Virus record (IMG/VR): IMGVR_UViG_3300037189_009759
Location: 1 to 35,929 of that record
Source: a virus
Reading direction: 5' to 3' (one strand)
DNA: 35,929 bases
Shown here in pieces: positions 27,549-35,845 of this stretch. The notes below the pieces were generated by a model, which saw only the letters and a program-made list of their open reading frames with translations, ran no database searches and was not told the DNA's origin. Position numbers and translations under genes: made by a program. The stretch's first letter is position 1. The number at the start of each line of letters is the position of its first letter.

Positions 27549-28711
27549 AACAACTCCACCAAAACAGGCTTCCAGTTTGTCTTATACACGAAATCAGCGT
27601 CATACTCAGCCATACCCTCAATAGCCTCAATACTACGGCCACGACCACGCTCATACGCCTTTTCCAACGCCGAAACAATACTAGGAATGTTAGGCACAAA
27701 GAACCAAGCCAACTGAGCAGGGTCAAACAACGGCTGCCCCTCAACCAACCAACCATCACGCACAAGTTCAGGCGAAGCAGCGAAATCAGACACAATCACA
27801 GGCGTACCACACGCCTGCGCCTCAATAGTGCCAACACCAAACCCCTCACCATAAGAAGCACCCAAATACACATCCATAGCCGTGTACAAGCCCGCTAGAG
27901 CCGTTTGAGGCAACCCATAACGGTAAGCAACTTGGTCAGCGAACACAACCTGCTCAGTGGACAACCCAACAGCCTCCAACAAGTTAGTCAAATTCCAGCC
28001 ACCAAAAGACCCAAACATATCAGTATGCAAATACAGTTTCGCATCAGGCTTATCCTTAGCGAAAATGCTAAACGCCAACAAGTTCTCAGCAAACGCCTTA
28101 CGATGCACCAAACCAGAAGCCTTATTAGCAGCGTTCATACCAACAACAAAATCAGTTTCGCTCAAACCCATAAACTTACGGTTCGGCACACCCTCAATAC
28201 GGTCAGTAGGCTTAAACACCTGCTCAATAGCGTGAGGCACATAAAAAGACTTCACACCCGCACCCTGCATCAACTCGTGACCATACTTCGACATAGCCAA
28301 CGGAGTCACATTAGGTTTCTTCAACCAATCCAACACCAACGGCGGAATTGGTTTATGGTCAACAGGAATCCAAGACGCAATAGGCAACTCATCAAACTTG
28401 TTGCCCTTGAGAACCCACACATCATACAAAGTGATAAGCAAATCTTTTTGGTCAGGATGCTTAGACCGGTGATGAGCGTGATTCAGCGGAGTAACATCAT
28501 TCGAATACAAATCCGCGCCACGAGCATACTCAGGAATCTTCTTCCCACCAACAGTGACCTCACCATTAGCACCCTCACGCCCAAAGTTACTCAAAACAGC
28601 CACATCGTAACCGTCTTTCACCATACGCTTCAAAACCTGCGCAGTCTGCATACCGTAACCCGTAGCAGCATACGGGCTGTTGCTAAACCAAGAAATAGTA
28701 CCTTTACCCAT
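27545..28711 (-). CDS. GT-B (family 4-like) glycosyltransferase (388 aa)
   Basis: An N-terminal acceptor domain (SNSPYAATGYGMQTAQVLKR) and a C-terminal donor domain with GASYGEGFGVGTIEAQACGT, the E-x7-E-type nucleotide-sugar site of GT4 enzymes, are visible. GGAG 6-7 bases upstream supports the ATG at 28711. It is the first gene of the cassette, with a palindrome (28722-28740) and a terminator directly upstream, so it probably has its own promoter. Targets may be virion proteins or DNA; sequence does not decide. Confidence 0.8.
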   Translation of the reverse strand: MGKGTISWFSNSPYAATGYGMQTAQVLKRMVKDGYDVAVLSNFGREGANGEVTVGGKKIPEYARGADLYSNDVTPLNHAHHRSKHPDQKDLLITLYDVWVLKGNKFDELPIASWIPVDHKPIPPLVLDWLKKPNVTPLAMSKYGHELMQGAGVKSFYVPHAIEQVFKPTDRIEGVPNRKFMGLSETDFVVGMNAANKASGLVHRKAFAENLLAFSIFAKDKPDAKLYLHTDMFGSFGGWNLTNLLEAVGLSTEQVVFADQVAYRYGLPQTALAGLYTAMDVYLGASYGEGFGVGTIEAQACGTPVIVSDFAASPELVRDGWLVEGQPLFDPAQLAWFFVPNIPSIVSALEKAYERGRGRSIEAIEGMAEYDADFVYKTNWKPVLVELL

Positions 28712-28721
28712 TTGATTCTCC

Positions 28722-28740
28722 AATCTAATGACATTAGATT
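28722..28740. promoter_or_regulatory. Inverted repeat upstream of the glycan cassette
   Basis: AATCTAAT-GAC-ATTAGATT, a perfect 8-bp inverted repeat with a 3-base centre, lies 2 bases upstream of the ribosome binding site of the GT-B gene. On the minus strand GATAAT overlaps its edge, so it may be an operator on a cassette promoter, or a small UTR hairpin. Confidence 0.4.
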
Positions 28741-28754
28741 ATCGGTAATTGCGG

Positions 28755-28794
28755 TAAAATAAAAATACCCCCGCATAGCGTCAACTATCGGGGG
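28755..28794 (-). terminator. Terminator hairpin upstream of the glycan cassette
   Basis: CCCCCG-c-ATAG (28768-28778) pairs with CTAT-CGGGGG (28785-28794) with one bulged C. On the minus strand TATTTTTATTTT follows. It is the second hairpin between capsid and cassette and lies in the 5-prime UTR of the plus-strand HNH gene. Confidence 0.7.
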
Positions 28795-28819
28795 CGTGAC
28801 CAACTGAGAAAGAGTTGAT

Positions 28820-29374
28820 ATGAATCAGTATAAGACTTGTAGTAAATGCAAGCAAATAAAGACTTTTGATGAGTTTACGAATCATAAAAGTCACGCTGAC
28901 GGTAAAACTTCTCAATGCAGAACCTGTATCGCAAAAACAAAGCGTCAAAAATATAAAAACGATTTACAAAAATCAAAAATTGCTAATAAAGCAAATTATG
29001 TTAAGCATAAAGAAAAACGATTGGTTTATGCTAAAACACATCGCAAACCTTATGATAAACAAGCCGCTGAGTTAGGTCGTAAATGGCGCAGCGAAAATAA
29101 AGAACTTATGGCGTTTTACCAACGCGCAAGGCGAGCCAAAATAAAAAATAACTCTATTTATTATGTAAGTTCTAAAGAACTCAAAAAACTTAAAAATTCA
29201 CCTTGTTTTTATTGCGGTAATAACGATTTAATTGAGATAGACCACATTATTCCTATTGCAAGAGGAGGAAGTCACGGTATAGGAAATCTTATTTCTGCTT
29301 GCCGTGGTTGCAATAGAAGCCGACAAGATAAAACCATTATGGAATGGCGAATCTGGCAAAAGAAAACCCCCTAG
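28820..29374 (+). CDS. Free-standing HNH endonuclease (184 aa)
   Basis: N-terminal cysteine pairs CSKC (7-10) and CRTC (about 33-36) form a zinc ribbon, followed by a long Lys-rich helical region. The HNH domain is at the end: CFYCGNNDLIEIDHIIPIAR, then GNLISACRGCNRSRQ. It is on the opposite strand to all neighbours, clearly AT-richer than they are, and framed by hairpins, which marks it as a probable homing-type insertion between capsid and cassette. An AAGAG site precedes the ATG. Confidence 0.85.
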   Translation: MNQYKTCSKCKQIKTFDEFTNHKSHADGKTSQCRTCIAKTKRQKYKNDLQKSKIANKANYVKHKEKRLVYAKTHRKPYDKQAAELGRKWRSENKELMAFYQRARRAKIKNNSIYYVSSKELKKLKNSPCFYCGNNDLIEIDHIIPIARGGSHGIGNLISACRGCNRSRQDKTIMEWRIWQKKTP

Positions 29375-29402
29375 AGAAATCCTACGCAATTTCTCTAGGG
29401 GG
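29361..29402. terminator. Bidirectional 14-bp hairpin terminator after the capsid gene
   Basis: CCCCCTAGAGAAAT (29367-29380) pairs perfectly with ATTTCTCTAGGGGG (29389-29402). On the minus strand TTTTCTTTT follows, ending the capsid transcript. The HNH stop codon lies inside the left arm on the plus strand. Confidence 0.85.
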
Positions 29403-29425
29403 AATCTTTAACTAGTGGCTAGTTA

Positions 29426-30607
29426 TTAACTAGCACCACCAGTAAACTTCTTGACGTGGGAAGTCTGGATGAGGTTTCCATCTCCACGCCAAGTCCAACG
29501 GAACACAATCTGGTCGTTCGCAAAAGCGAAGTCAGCAGAAGTGTCAAGACGGATTCCGCCAACCTCACGCACGAAGTACGAACCGAGGTCGCCGAACAGT
29601 ACCGAAGCAGCACTCGTGGCTGGCGCAGCCAAGTCAGGGTTCTCCCACAGGTTGTAACCAAGGAGCAAGTCCTGCTTGTCAGCCGACAGGCTTGGCTCGA
29701 AGATATAACGGCCGTAACCGTCTTTCAACTTACGAGCGTTAGCAATACCAGCGCGGTTCATCATAAAGCCTGCACCCGGCGCACGGCGAGCAACGCTGTC
29801 GAGCGAGAATACGAGGTCAATGATGTTGTCAGCGGTAAACGCACCCGAAACACCAGTTCCACCAGTGATAGCGGTCGAGGCGGTCTGAGCGATACCGAAT
29901 GGCTGAGTCGTACCAGTTCCGTTGGTGAGAACGGCGTTGATGGTCTGACCCATACCAATACCAATCTGCTCCGACAGGAATCCCTGCAAGTCCACAGCCG
30001 AATCCTCGATAAGTTCACGAGCAACGCGAACCAAACCACCGTACTTCCAAGACTGCAAAGTCTTAAAAGCGTTGAGGGTAGGGTCGGTGTCAGGAAGAAC
30101 CGAACCGGCAGCGGTCAGAGTACCAGTCGAGTAGGTTGCTACCGATGGAATCTGGAGAGGCTCACCCGAAGAAGTGCGAAGCAACTTCGAAGTGGTCAGC
30201 ATTGGGCCGACAAACTGAGCCTTCATAATAATCTCGTCATAGAACGAGGTTGGGATTGGCGCACCAGTAGTTGCTGGAGCAAGCGCACGCTTTTCGTGAC
30301 CAAACTCCAAACCACGCTTCTCGCCACGAGCCAGGGCGCGAATGTCAGCCTCAATGCTCGATGCGGAACTGGTTGGAATGGTGAACGATTCAGCGGCGGC
30401 AGCGAAACGCTCTTCGCGCTCTGCTACCTTGCGAGCATCCTCAATAAATGCTGCGCGGCGGTCAAGTTCAGTGTTGAGGTTCTGGAACTTCTGTTCCTCC
30501 TCGCCCGAAAGGGAGCGACCCTCAGCCTCAGCAGTTTCGATAACAGCCTTAGCCTCGTGCCACAACTTCTGGCGTTCCTCAACCTGTGCCTTTAGAAATT
30601 CAGACAT
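29426..30607 (-). CDS. HK97-fold major capsid protein (393 aa)
   Basis: Residues 1 to about 75 form a charged coiled coil (LKAQVEERQKLWHEAKAVIE, LNTELDRRAAFIEDARKVAE), the delta/scaffold domain normally removed by the prohead protease. The fold proper starts near RALARGEKRGLE and includes PTSFYDEIIMKAQ, LLRTSSGEPLQIPSV, KYGGLVRVARELIEDSAVDL and GYNLWENPDLA, all HK97 capsid hallmarks. AAGGA 6-7 bases before the ATG at 30607 selects this start over one at 30640. The gene has its own promoter and is enclosed by terminators, so it can be expressed strongly and separately. Confidence 0.92.
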   Translation of the reverse strand: MSEFLKAQVEERQKLWHEAKAVIETAEAEGRSLSGEEEQKFQNLNTELDRRAAFIEDARKVAEREERFAAAAESFTIPTSSASSIEADIRALARGEKRGLEFGHEKRALAPATTGAPIPTSFYDEIIMKAQFVGPMLTTSKLLRTSSGEPLQIPSVATYSTGTLTAAGSVLPDTDPTLNAFKTLQSWKYGGLVRVARELIEDSAVDLQGFLSEQIGIGMGQTINAVLTNGTGTTQPFGIAQTASTAITGGTGVSGAFTADNIIDLVFSLDSVARRAPGAGFMMNRAGIANARKLKDGYGRYIFEPSLSADKQDLLLGYNLWENPDLAAPATSAASVLFGDLGSYFVREVGGIRLDTSADFAFANDQIVFRWTWRGDGNLIQTSHVKKFTGGAS

Positions 30608-30655
30608 TGGTTTCCTTAAAAGTAGGGGTAATGTTGTCACCTACCGCGCTGACGC

Positions 30656-30684
30656 AGTATAGGTTATGGCTCGCGTTGACGCAA
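30656..30684 (-). promoter_or_regulatory. Capsid gene promoter
   Basis: Minus strand TTGCGT (30679-30684), a 17-bp spacer and TATACT (30656-30661), about 50 bases upstream of the capsid start and directly after a terminator. The -10 is near consensus. Confidence 0.6.
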
Positions 30685-30721
30685 TACCAACAAATTAAGT
30701 CTAATAGCCAAAATACAGGTA

Positions 30722-30759
30722 ATGGAAAACCCCGCAGGGAAAGGTTTAACCTGCGGGGT
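30722..30759 (-). terminator. Terminator upstream of the capsid gene
   Basis: ACCCCGCAGG (30729-30738) and CCTGCGGGGT (30750-30759) form a perfect 10-bp stem. TTTTCCATT follows on the minus strand. It separates the packaging/protease transcript from the capsid transcript. Confidence 0.75.
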
Positions 30760-30826
30760 GTAAGTAGCCGTCACTAGGGGGAAAATCAGGCTACTCCATA
30801 AACACAACAGCCGTCACGGGGGGAAA

Positions 30827-31042
30827 TCAGGCTGCTGGTGAATCCGAACCAACATCAGTGGTGGTATCGGAAGTCTTTTTAGTTGTCTTAGTCGAATCTA
30901 CTACAACAGTTGAAATTTCCGCAACTTTTGTAACCGATTCAGCCAAACTATCAAGAGTTTCACGAACAAAACCAACACTGGGCTTGCCCGCAAACTCATC
31001 AACAATCTGAACTGCATTTAGTATTTCATCTTTAGTGGCCAA
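30827..31042 (-). CDS. Small hypothetical head-module protein (71 aa)
   Basis: Not recognised. The helical first half (ATKDEILNAVQIVDEFAGKP, RETLDSLAESVTKVAEI) is followed by a Thr/Ser/Lys-rich, probably disordered tail. The TTG at 31042 is preferred because AAGGA is 7 bases upstream; the TTG at 31048 would almost touch it. It overlaps the protease stop region. Position between protease and capsid suggests an assembly or decoration role, but this is not shown. Confidence 0.55.
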   Translation of the reverse strand: MATKDEILNAVQIVDEFAGKPSVGFVRETLDSLAESVTKVAEISTVVVDSTKTTKKTSDTTTDVGSDSPAA

Positions 31043-31044
31043 TG

Positions 31045-32376
31045 TCAAATCCTTTTCGCCAAAAGTTCAAGTTTCTTCTGTTTCAAGTCCAAAATGTTAG
31101 CCACAGGCTCTTTCTGAACATCCTCAACCAACTTATCCACCACAGACTTCACCAAAGAAGCCTCATCAGCAGACAAGTTCTCTCCCTGCTCCAACTTGAA
31201 CAAAGAATCAGCCAAAACATTAGTATCAATGCTACGAACCTGGGCAGAAGTAGCCTCGTAGGCCGGAAAACTCACAATTGATACCTCGTGCAAACGCACC
31301 GAGTTCAAAGTGCGCTGAGAATAATCCTGCGACCAAGAATCACCATTCTTAGGCACAGTAAACCCAAACGACATATTGGCCACATCGCCGCGCTTTAGTA
31401 GGACAGCAGTATCACGACCCAACTGAGTATCAGGCAACTGCGCAACAGCCTTAAGACCGCGAGCATCCTCCATAAGAGTCAAAGTACCTGCGCGGGTGCT
31501 ACCAAGAACCTGTCCAGTGTCGTGATTCCACAGCAGTTTAATGTCATTACGCGCCTGCAAACTACGCTTAAACGCACCCGGCGCGACATATTCGGTAAAC
31601 TGCCCACCGATAGGCTGCGATGGGCTATTGAAAACAGCGGCATACCCCTCAAAAGTCATACCGTTGCTTCCCTGCACCTCGCGCAGTTCAATCTCACCGT
31701 GAGAAATACGAGTTTCGAACTTCTTATCACGGTTCTCAGGGGTGCGAACCTCCTGAGTAGGCTCTAGACGGCGCACAATCATCTGTGCAGCCTTAGCCCA
31801 ACGCATTTTGCTCGAATTCTGCTCAACATCCTCAGCCATATCAGCCGAATCAGCCAAATCTTCATCAACTTCGGCTAGAGCCTCAACATCAACAGCATTA
31901 GCGTCAGCAAAAGCGTCACCAATCATAGAACGCAACTGCCATTCCCACTTTTGATGCATATCCTGACGCTCAGCAAGATAGTTCACAATGCCCTGCTCAC
32001 CAAGTTCGTTAGCAACAGCAATAGAGTTCACAATGCACTCCAGCACATCAGCGTTGCCACGGTAAACAGCCTGGGCGCACGACACAGAGTCAAACGCCGA
32101 CAGCATTGGTTCGTCACCCTCAATGAACTGAGCCAACATAAACGGGGCATCGCCGCCAAGTTTGCGAATGTTCTCAGCAATCGGGTCTATCGAACCGTCA
32201 GCATCCTCATAAATCTCACCAAAAAACTCGTGAGCGGAAGCAAAATCAATGCCACGAACATTCCAGTGCGCTCCGTGAGCCAAAAACTTAAACGAAACCA
32301 CATCACCAAGCAAGTCGCTAAGGCGAGTAATCAAACCAGCCTTAGTGAACTCCATAGGAGCATCATCAGTCAACAT
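31045..32376 (-). CDS. Dps/ferritin-like domain fused to HK97-type prohead protease (443 aa)
   Basis: Residues about 10-155 look like a Dps-type ferritin domain: FLAHGAHWNVRG (34-42), AHEFFGEIYEDADG and DPIAENIRKLGG, with a last helix NYLAERQDMHQKWEWQLRSM. Ferroxidase ligands H37, H49, D64 and E68 have the same spacing as E. coli Dps H51, H63, D78 and E82; the D67 equivalent is Gly53, next to Glu54. An acidic linker (165-190) leads to a prohead protease (about 225-385): GYAAVFN, APGAFKRSL, LLWNHDTGQVLG (His285), VANMSFGF (Ser336) and LHEVSIVSFPAY, matching Peptidase S78. A helical tail follows. One uninterrupted frame encodes both. GGAG lies just before the ATG. The protease is certain; the role of the ferritin part is unknown. 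Confidence 0.88.
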   Translation of the reverse strand: MLTDDAPMEFTKAGLITRLSDLLGDVVSFKFLAHGAHWNVRGIDFASAHEFFGEIYEDADGSIDPIAENIRKLGGDAPFMLAQFIEGDEPMLSAFDSVSCAQAVYRGNADVLECIVNSIAVANELGEQGIVNYLAERQDMHQKWEWQLRSMIGDAFADANAVDVEALAEVDEDLADSADMAEDVEQNSSKMRWAKAAQMIVRRLEPTQEVRTPENRDKKFETRISHGEIELREVQGSNGMTFEGYAAVFNSPSQPIGGQFTEYVAPGAFKRSLQARNDIKLLWNHDTGQVLGSTRAGTLTLMEDARGLKAVAQLPDTQLGRDTAVLLKRGDVANMSFGFTVPKNGDSWSQDYSQRTLNSVRLHEVSIVSFPAYEATSAQVRSIDTNVLADSLFKLEQGENLSADEASLVKSVVDKLVEDVQKEPVANILDLKQKKLELLAKRI

Positions 32377-32400
32377 ATTTCTCCGATTCCTAACTAAATT

Positions 32401-33753
32401 TTAGTCAACCTGATACACAGAGGCAGGGTTATTAGGGTCAATGCTCGATACAGACTGCAAAGCGTTGACAGGAACGCCTGTGTGAGCGATAGTTGGCAAA
32501 CCAAGAGCCGCCAACGCTTCTTCGGGCTGGAAACCAGAAGCAATAAGTTTCTGCAACATACCAACCTTTTTCTCATCAGCAACAAGGTCAGCAGCGTTAA
32601 TGTTCACATTTGCTAGTGGAACACGGTAAGCGTCACCGCCCTCAATAGGCGGGTTGTCCTCCAAACGGTGAATGTCGTTAATAGACATCCAACCGCCCTG
32701 AGTAGCAATCGAGAAACCCTGCATACGGGTCAAGAAATCTGCGCGAATAAGAGCATCAAGGTTGAACTTGATAAACGCTTGATTAGGCAACAAGTCGCTG
32801 TACGCGCGTTCAATCTTCTCCACAATCGGGCGCAAAGCGTGAGTAGTGAAGTCAATGGCCAACTGCTCCACCGAAGCACGAGCCTGAGAACCATTAGTGA
32901 TACCCAACATATGTGGTGGAATCTGCAACACACGGCAAACATCCAACACAGCGTATTCACGCGACTGCAAGAACTGGTTAGCATCATTAGGGGTGCTGGT
33001 TTGCTTGTAGGTTGCACCACCGGCTAGAACACCAGTGCGGTGTGCCTGACGGTAGCCACGGTGACGGCTATCAAAACCCTCAGCGATTTGCTTGGCTTGT
33101 TCTTTGGACAAGTTGCCCGGGAACTCGATAATGCCGGAAGTCTGCACACCGCCACCAAAGAAGCGGGCAGCGAACGACTCCAAAGCCACAGCCAAACCAA
33201 AGTTTTCCTTTAGAGCCTCAACACGACCCTTACCCTTGATAGCACCCGGCATCAACATATCGGTAATGTGAACAACCTCATCAGAAGTAAGAGGCTTATC
33301 GTTCTCACCCTGATACTTAAAGATTTTGCGACCATTCTTGCCACGCACAACATCAACAAGAGTCGGGTCAAGAGCAATCAGGTTGACAATGTTTCCCTTT
33401 TTGTCACGGAAAACACGAGTGTAAGAATTGCCCCAAATCAGCAACGAAATAACCACCTGCTGCCAATGTGACGAACCCGAAATGTCAAGGTCAGGCTTAT
33501 CCACCCATTCAGGCTTCGGGCGCACAGGAATACGCTGACCGTTCTTACGAACATAGCAATCCATAGGCAAAGTCGAAATGGCGTTGCTGATAAGCGAAAC
33601 ACCGCCATAAAAAGCGGCAATAGTCAGCGAAGAATCAGGGGTGACATTAGCACCCGACTGCGACTGCCACGCTAGAGAGTCACCAGCACCCCAAATACTC
33701 TGGAATGAGATTGCACGGCTCTCACCGTTATTACTCACGAGGCGATTGAGCAT
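32401..33753 (-). CDS. Portal protein, HK97 family (450 aa)
   Basis: It forms the dodecameric DNA entry ring. Family landmarks: TIAAFYGGVSLISNAISTLP near residue 45, LLIWGNSYTRVFRDKKGNIV, LDPTLVDVVR, VQTSGIIEFPGNLSKEQAKQ, and EYAVLDVCRVLQIPPHMLGI before the crown region. The length of 450 aa is usual for the family. AAGAG is 8-9 bases before the ATG at 33753. Its start lies within the end of the membrane-protein gene. Confidence 0.92.
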   Translation of the reverse strand: MLNRLVSNNGESRAISFQSIWGAGDSLAWQSQSGANVTPDSSLTIAAFYGGVSLISNAISTLPMDCYVRKNGQRIPVRPKPEWVDKPDLDISGSSHWQQVVISLLIWGNSYTRVFRDKKGNIVNLIALDPTLVDVVRGKNGRKIFKYQGENDKPLTSDEVVHITDMLMPGAIKGKGRVEALKENFGLAVALESFAARFFGGGVQTSGIIEFPGNLSKEQAKQIAEGFDSRHRGYRQAHRTGVLAGGATYKQTSTPNDANQFLQSREYAVLDVCRVLQIPPHMLGITNGSQARASVEQLAIDFTTHALRPIVEKIERAYSDLLPNQAFIKFNLDALIRADFLTRMQGFSIATQGGWMSINDIHRLEDNPPIEGGDAYRVPLANVNINAADLVADEKKVGMLQKLIASGFQPEEALAALGLPTIAHTGVPVNALQSVSSIDPNNPASVYQVD

Positions 33754-33889
33754 CCGTCACTCTTTCCCAAGCCAAACCAAACAAAACAACACCGACACCC
33801 AAAGCGATTACACCAATAGGAAGCCAAATAAGACCCAAACCAAGCGAGATAACCAAGATACCGAGGATTTGCAGCAGCGTAGGTAACAC
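33731..33889 (-). CDS. Small two-helix membrane protein (52 aa)
   Basis: Starting at the GTG 33889 with AGGTGG 5 bases upstream: MLPTLLQILGILVISLGLGL then IWLPIGVIALGVGVVLFGLA and a polar end. Two membrane helices are linked by a short turn. Small membrane proteins between terminase and portal are common in actinophages. It overlaps the portal start by 23 bases in another frame. Function unknown. Confidence 0.65.
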   Translation of the reverse strand: MLPTLLQILGILVISLGLGLIWLPIGVIALGVGVVLFGLAWERVTDAQSPRE

Positions 33890-33897
33890 AAAACCAC

Positions 33898-35430
33898 CTA
33901 AAAAGAATAGAAAACTGGGGTCAGTTCTTCTTCAAGTTTACTACTCACCGCACGGTCAAAACCGATGACCCCTGCAACAGCCGCGTCAATGCGTCTAAGC
34001 GAAGCACGATTCTCTTTCACAATACGCACACCCAAGTTATCTGTTTTCACCACAGCATTAGACAAATGGCGGGCAAGCAGCGGGTCGCCATCGTGCGTCA
34101 AACGCTTCTCAGACACATAATCGTAAAACTTCGCACAAGCAGTGACCATACGGCGGGCAGAAGTTGACGGATACTCAACAATAGGGATACCCGCATCGGC
34201 CAGCACTTCCATAGAGCGTTGCCAACGATACGGGTCACAAGCAACCTCACGAACCTTATGAGTGCGACAAAACTCCGCTATCTCCGCTTCCACATCCTGA
34301 ATGTTCACACGCCAATCATCAGCATCATTATCATTCTTCTCCCAAGCCTTAACCATAAAAATGTGAGGCTTCTCATCCTCAGACTTAGGGATAACCGTGC
34401 CAACAATAACCGTAGTGTCACCACTAAACGAACCATCAAAACCCAAAATGATTTCATCATCATCAGTCAACTCGCGCTCAACTTGTAACGCATCCCAAGC
34501 ACCCGTAGGCAACCACGAAGTAGCAGACGAAACCCACTGATTACAACGCTTCGTGCGGAACTCAGGCTCAGGAGTACGGCGAACAGCCGAAACAAAATCC
34601 GAACCAACACAAATATCATCAAACCCCGGATTAGCCTCACGCCAAGTCTGCTCTAACCTATGGTCAGCCTCCTGAGGTGCTTCCCACCACGCCATAAAAA
34701 ACGAGGGGTCAATAATCTCACCACGAGCAACCTTTTGCCCATATTGATACAAGTTATACGCAATCGAATCCTGACCAGTCGAATCAACTTTCACACCAGC
34801 AGTCGTAATAGCAAAAATGCCCGCCGAAATACCACCACGCGCACCACCCGCCAAAGACATAACATCAAACAACTCACGATTAGGTTGCGCGTGCAACTCA
34901 TCAAACAAAACAAGAGTCGGTGACAAACCCTCTTTCGAAAACGCCTCCGCAGACAAAACACGATACACAGAACCCGTAGAGGGAACTTCAATCGCATCCT
35001 TATACAGTTTCACAACCTCAGACAACTCAGGCTCAGCCTCAATCATCATCTTCGCGTCACGAAACACAATACGCGCTTGGTCTTTATCAGCAGCACAAGA
35101 ATAAATCTCACCACCCCTAGCACCAGCCAACAAACCCCACAAAGCCACACCAGACGCAAGAGCCGACTTACCATTCTTACGAGGCATACCCACCAAGTTC
35201 ACAGAATGAATAAACCCATTCTCATCACGCGCAAAAGCGTGACGCAACAACTCACGCTGCCAACCCCTCAACCGCAACGGCGAACCAGCCGAACCCGCAA
35301 TCGTATCCTTAGTAATCACACCAAAAGTATCAATAAACTCAGCAACCTCGTCACCAGCCCCAAACTCAACAGCATCAGCAGCAACAGGAGTCAACCAACG
35401 AGGATTCCAGTTATTCGCTACGCTTTGCAA
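33898..35430 (-). CDS. terL: Terminase large subunit (510 aa)
   Basis: The ATPase and nuclease motor for packaging. Walker A-like GMPRKNGKS (81-89), Walker B LVLFDE (173-178) with the catalytic Glu, and the ITTAG coupling motif (208-212) define the ATPase. The RNase-H-like nuclease shows GFDGSFSGDTT (D332, D338), ACDPYRW (D399) and DAAVAG (Asp about 479). The TTG at 35430 is preceded by GGAGG at 7 bases and overlaps the end of terS by 20 bases, so the two are coupled. Confidence 0.93.
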   Translation of the reverse strand: MQSVANNWNPRWLTPVAADAVEFGAGDEVAEFIDTFGVITKDTIAGSAGSPLRLRGWQRELLRHAFARDENGFIHSVNLVGMPRKNGKSALASGVALWGLLAGARGGEIYSCAADKDQARIVFRDAKMMIEAEPELSEVVKLYKDAIEVPSTGSVYRVLSAEAFSKEGLSPTLVLFDELHAQPNRELFDVMSLAGGARGGISAGIFAITTAGVKVDSTGQDSIAYNLYQYGQKVARGEIIDPSFFMAWWEAPQEADHRLEQTWREANPGFDDICVGSDFVSAVRRTPEPEFRTKRCNQWVSSATSWLPTGAWDALQVERELTDDDEIILGFDGSFSGDTTVIVGTVIPKSEDEKPHIFMVKAWEKNDNDADDWRVNIQDVEAEIAEFCRTHKVREVACDPYRWQRSMEVLADAGIPIVEYPSTSARRMVTACAKFYDYVSEKRLTHDGDPLLARHLSNAVVKTDNLGVRIVKENRASLRRIDAAVAGVIGFDRAVSSKLEEELTPVFYSF

Positions 35431-35845
35431 TCAAAGCCTCCAACTTCGACTGACGCTTAACCTCAGCCAAACCGAGCCTCGTGCGGTCAGACGGCGTAAA
35501 CCCAAGCAACGACAAGTTAGACGAAATCATACGCTCCAAGTCATTCAACTGCTTAAACATATGCCACTCATCAGGATGCTCCATAATGTAAGACTCCAAA
35601 CGAACCTTACGGTCAAGTTGCTCACACAACAACTGCAACAACTGAACATCAGTACGAGAACTAACCCACAACTCACCCCTATTAAAAACAGAATCCCACA
35701 TCTGCTGACCAGCCCACTCCAAAGGGCGAATAGGGTCAACACGACCCCCCTCAACAACCATCAACGACCCCTCCTTAGGAATAGGCCGATTACCGGGATT
35801 ACCCAACAACCTTTTTTGCTCAACAGGTTTAGCAGGATTAGCCAT
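35411..35845 (-). CDS. terS: Terminase small subunit, P27-like (144 aa)
   Basis: The N-terminus KRLLGNPGNRPIPKEG is typical of the P27 small-terminase family. It is followed by WAGQQMWDSVFNRGELWVSS and a helical region with LLGFTPSDRTRLGLAEVKRQ near the end. It recognises the packaging site and loads TerL. GGGAG lies about 7 bases before the ATG at 35845. It is the first gene of the leftward late operon. Confidence 0.88.
   Translation of the reverse strand: MANPAKPVEQKRLLGNPGNRPIPKEGSLMVVEGGRVDPIRPLEWAGQQMWDSVFNRGELWVSSRTDVQLLQLLCEQLDRKVRLESYIMEHPDEWHMFKQLNDLERMISSNLSLLGFTPSDRTRLGLAEVKRQSKLEALIAKRSE

Noticed and set aside
27905-28762. 285-codon plus-strand frame antisense to the GT-B gene
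   Set aside because: Its Gln/His/Arg/Asn-rich composition is typical of an antisense shadow; the minus-strand glycosyltransferase is unambiguous.
29456-30595. 379-codon plus-strand frame antisense to the capsid gene
   Set aside because: Mirror of capsid codon usage; Ser/Arg/Thr-rich product without recognisable fold, while the minus strand encodes a clear HK97 capsid.
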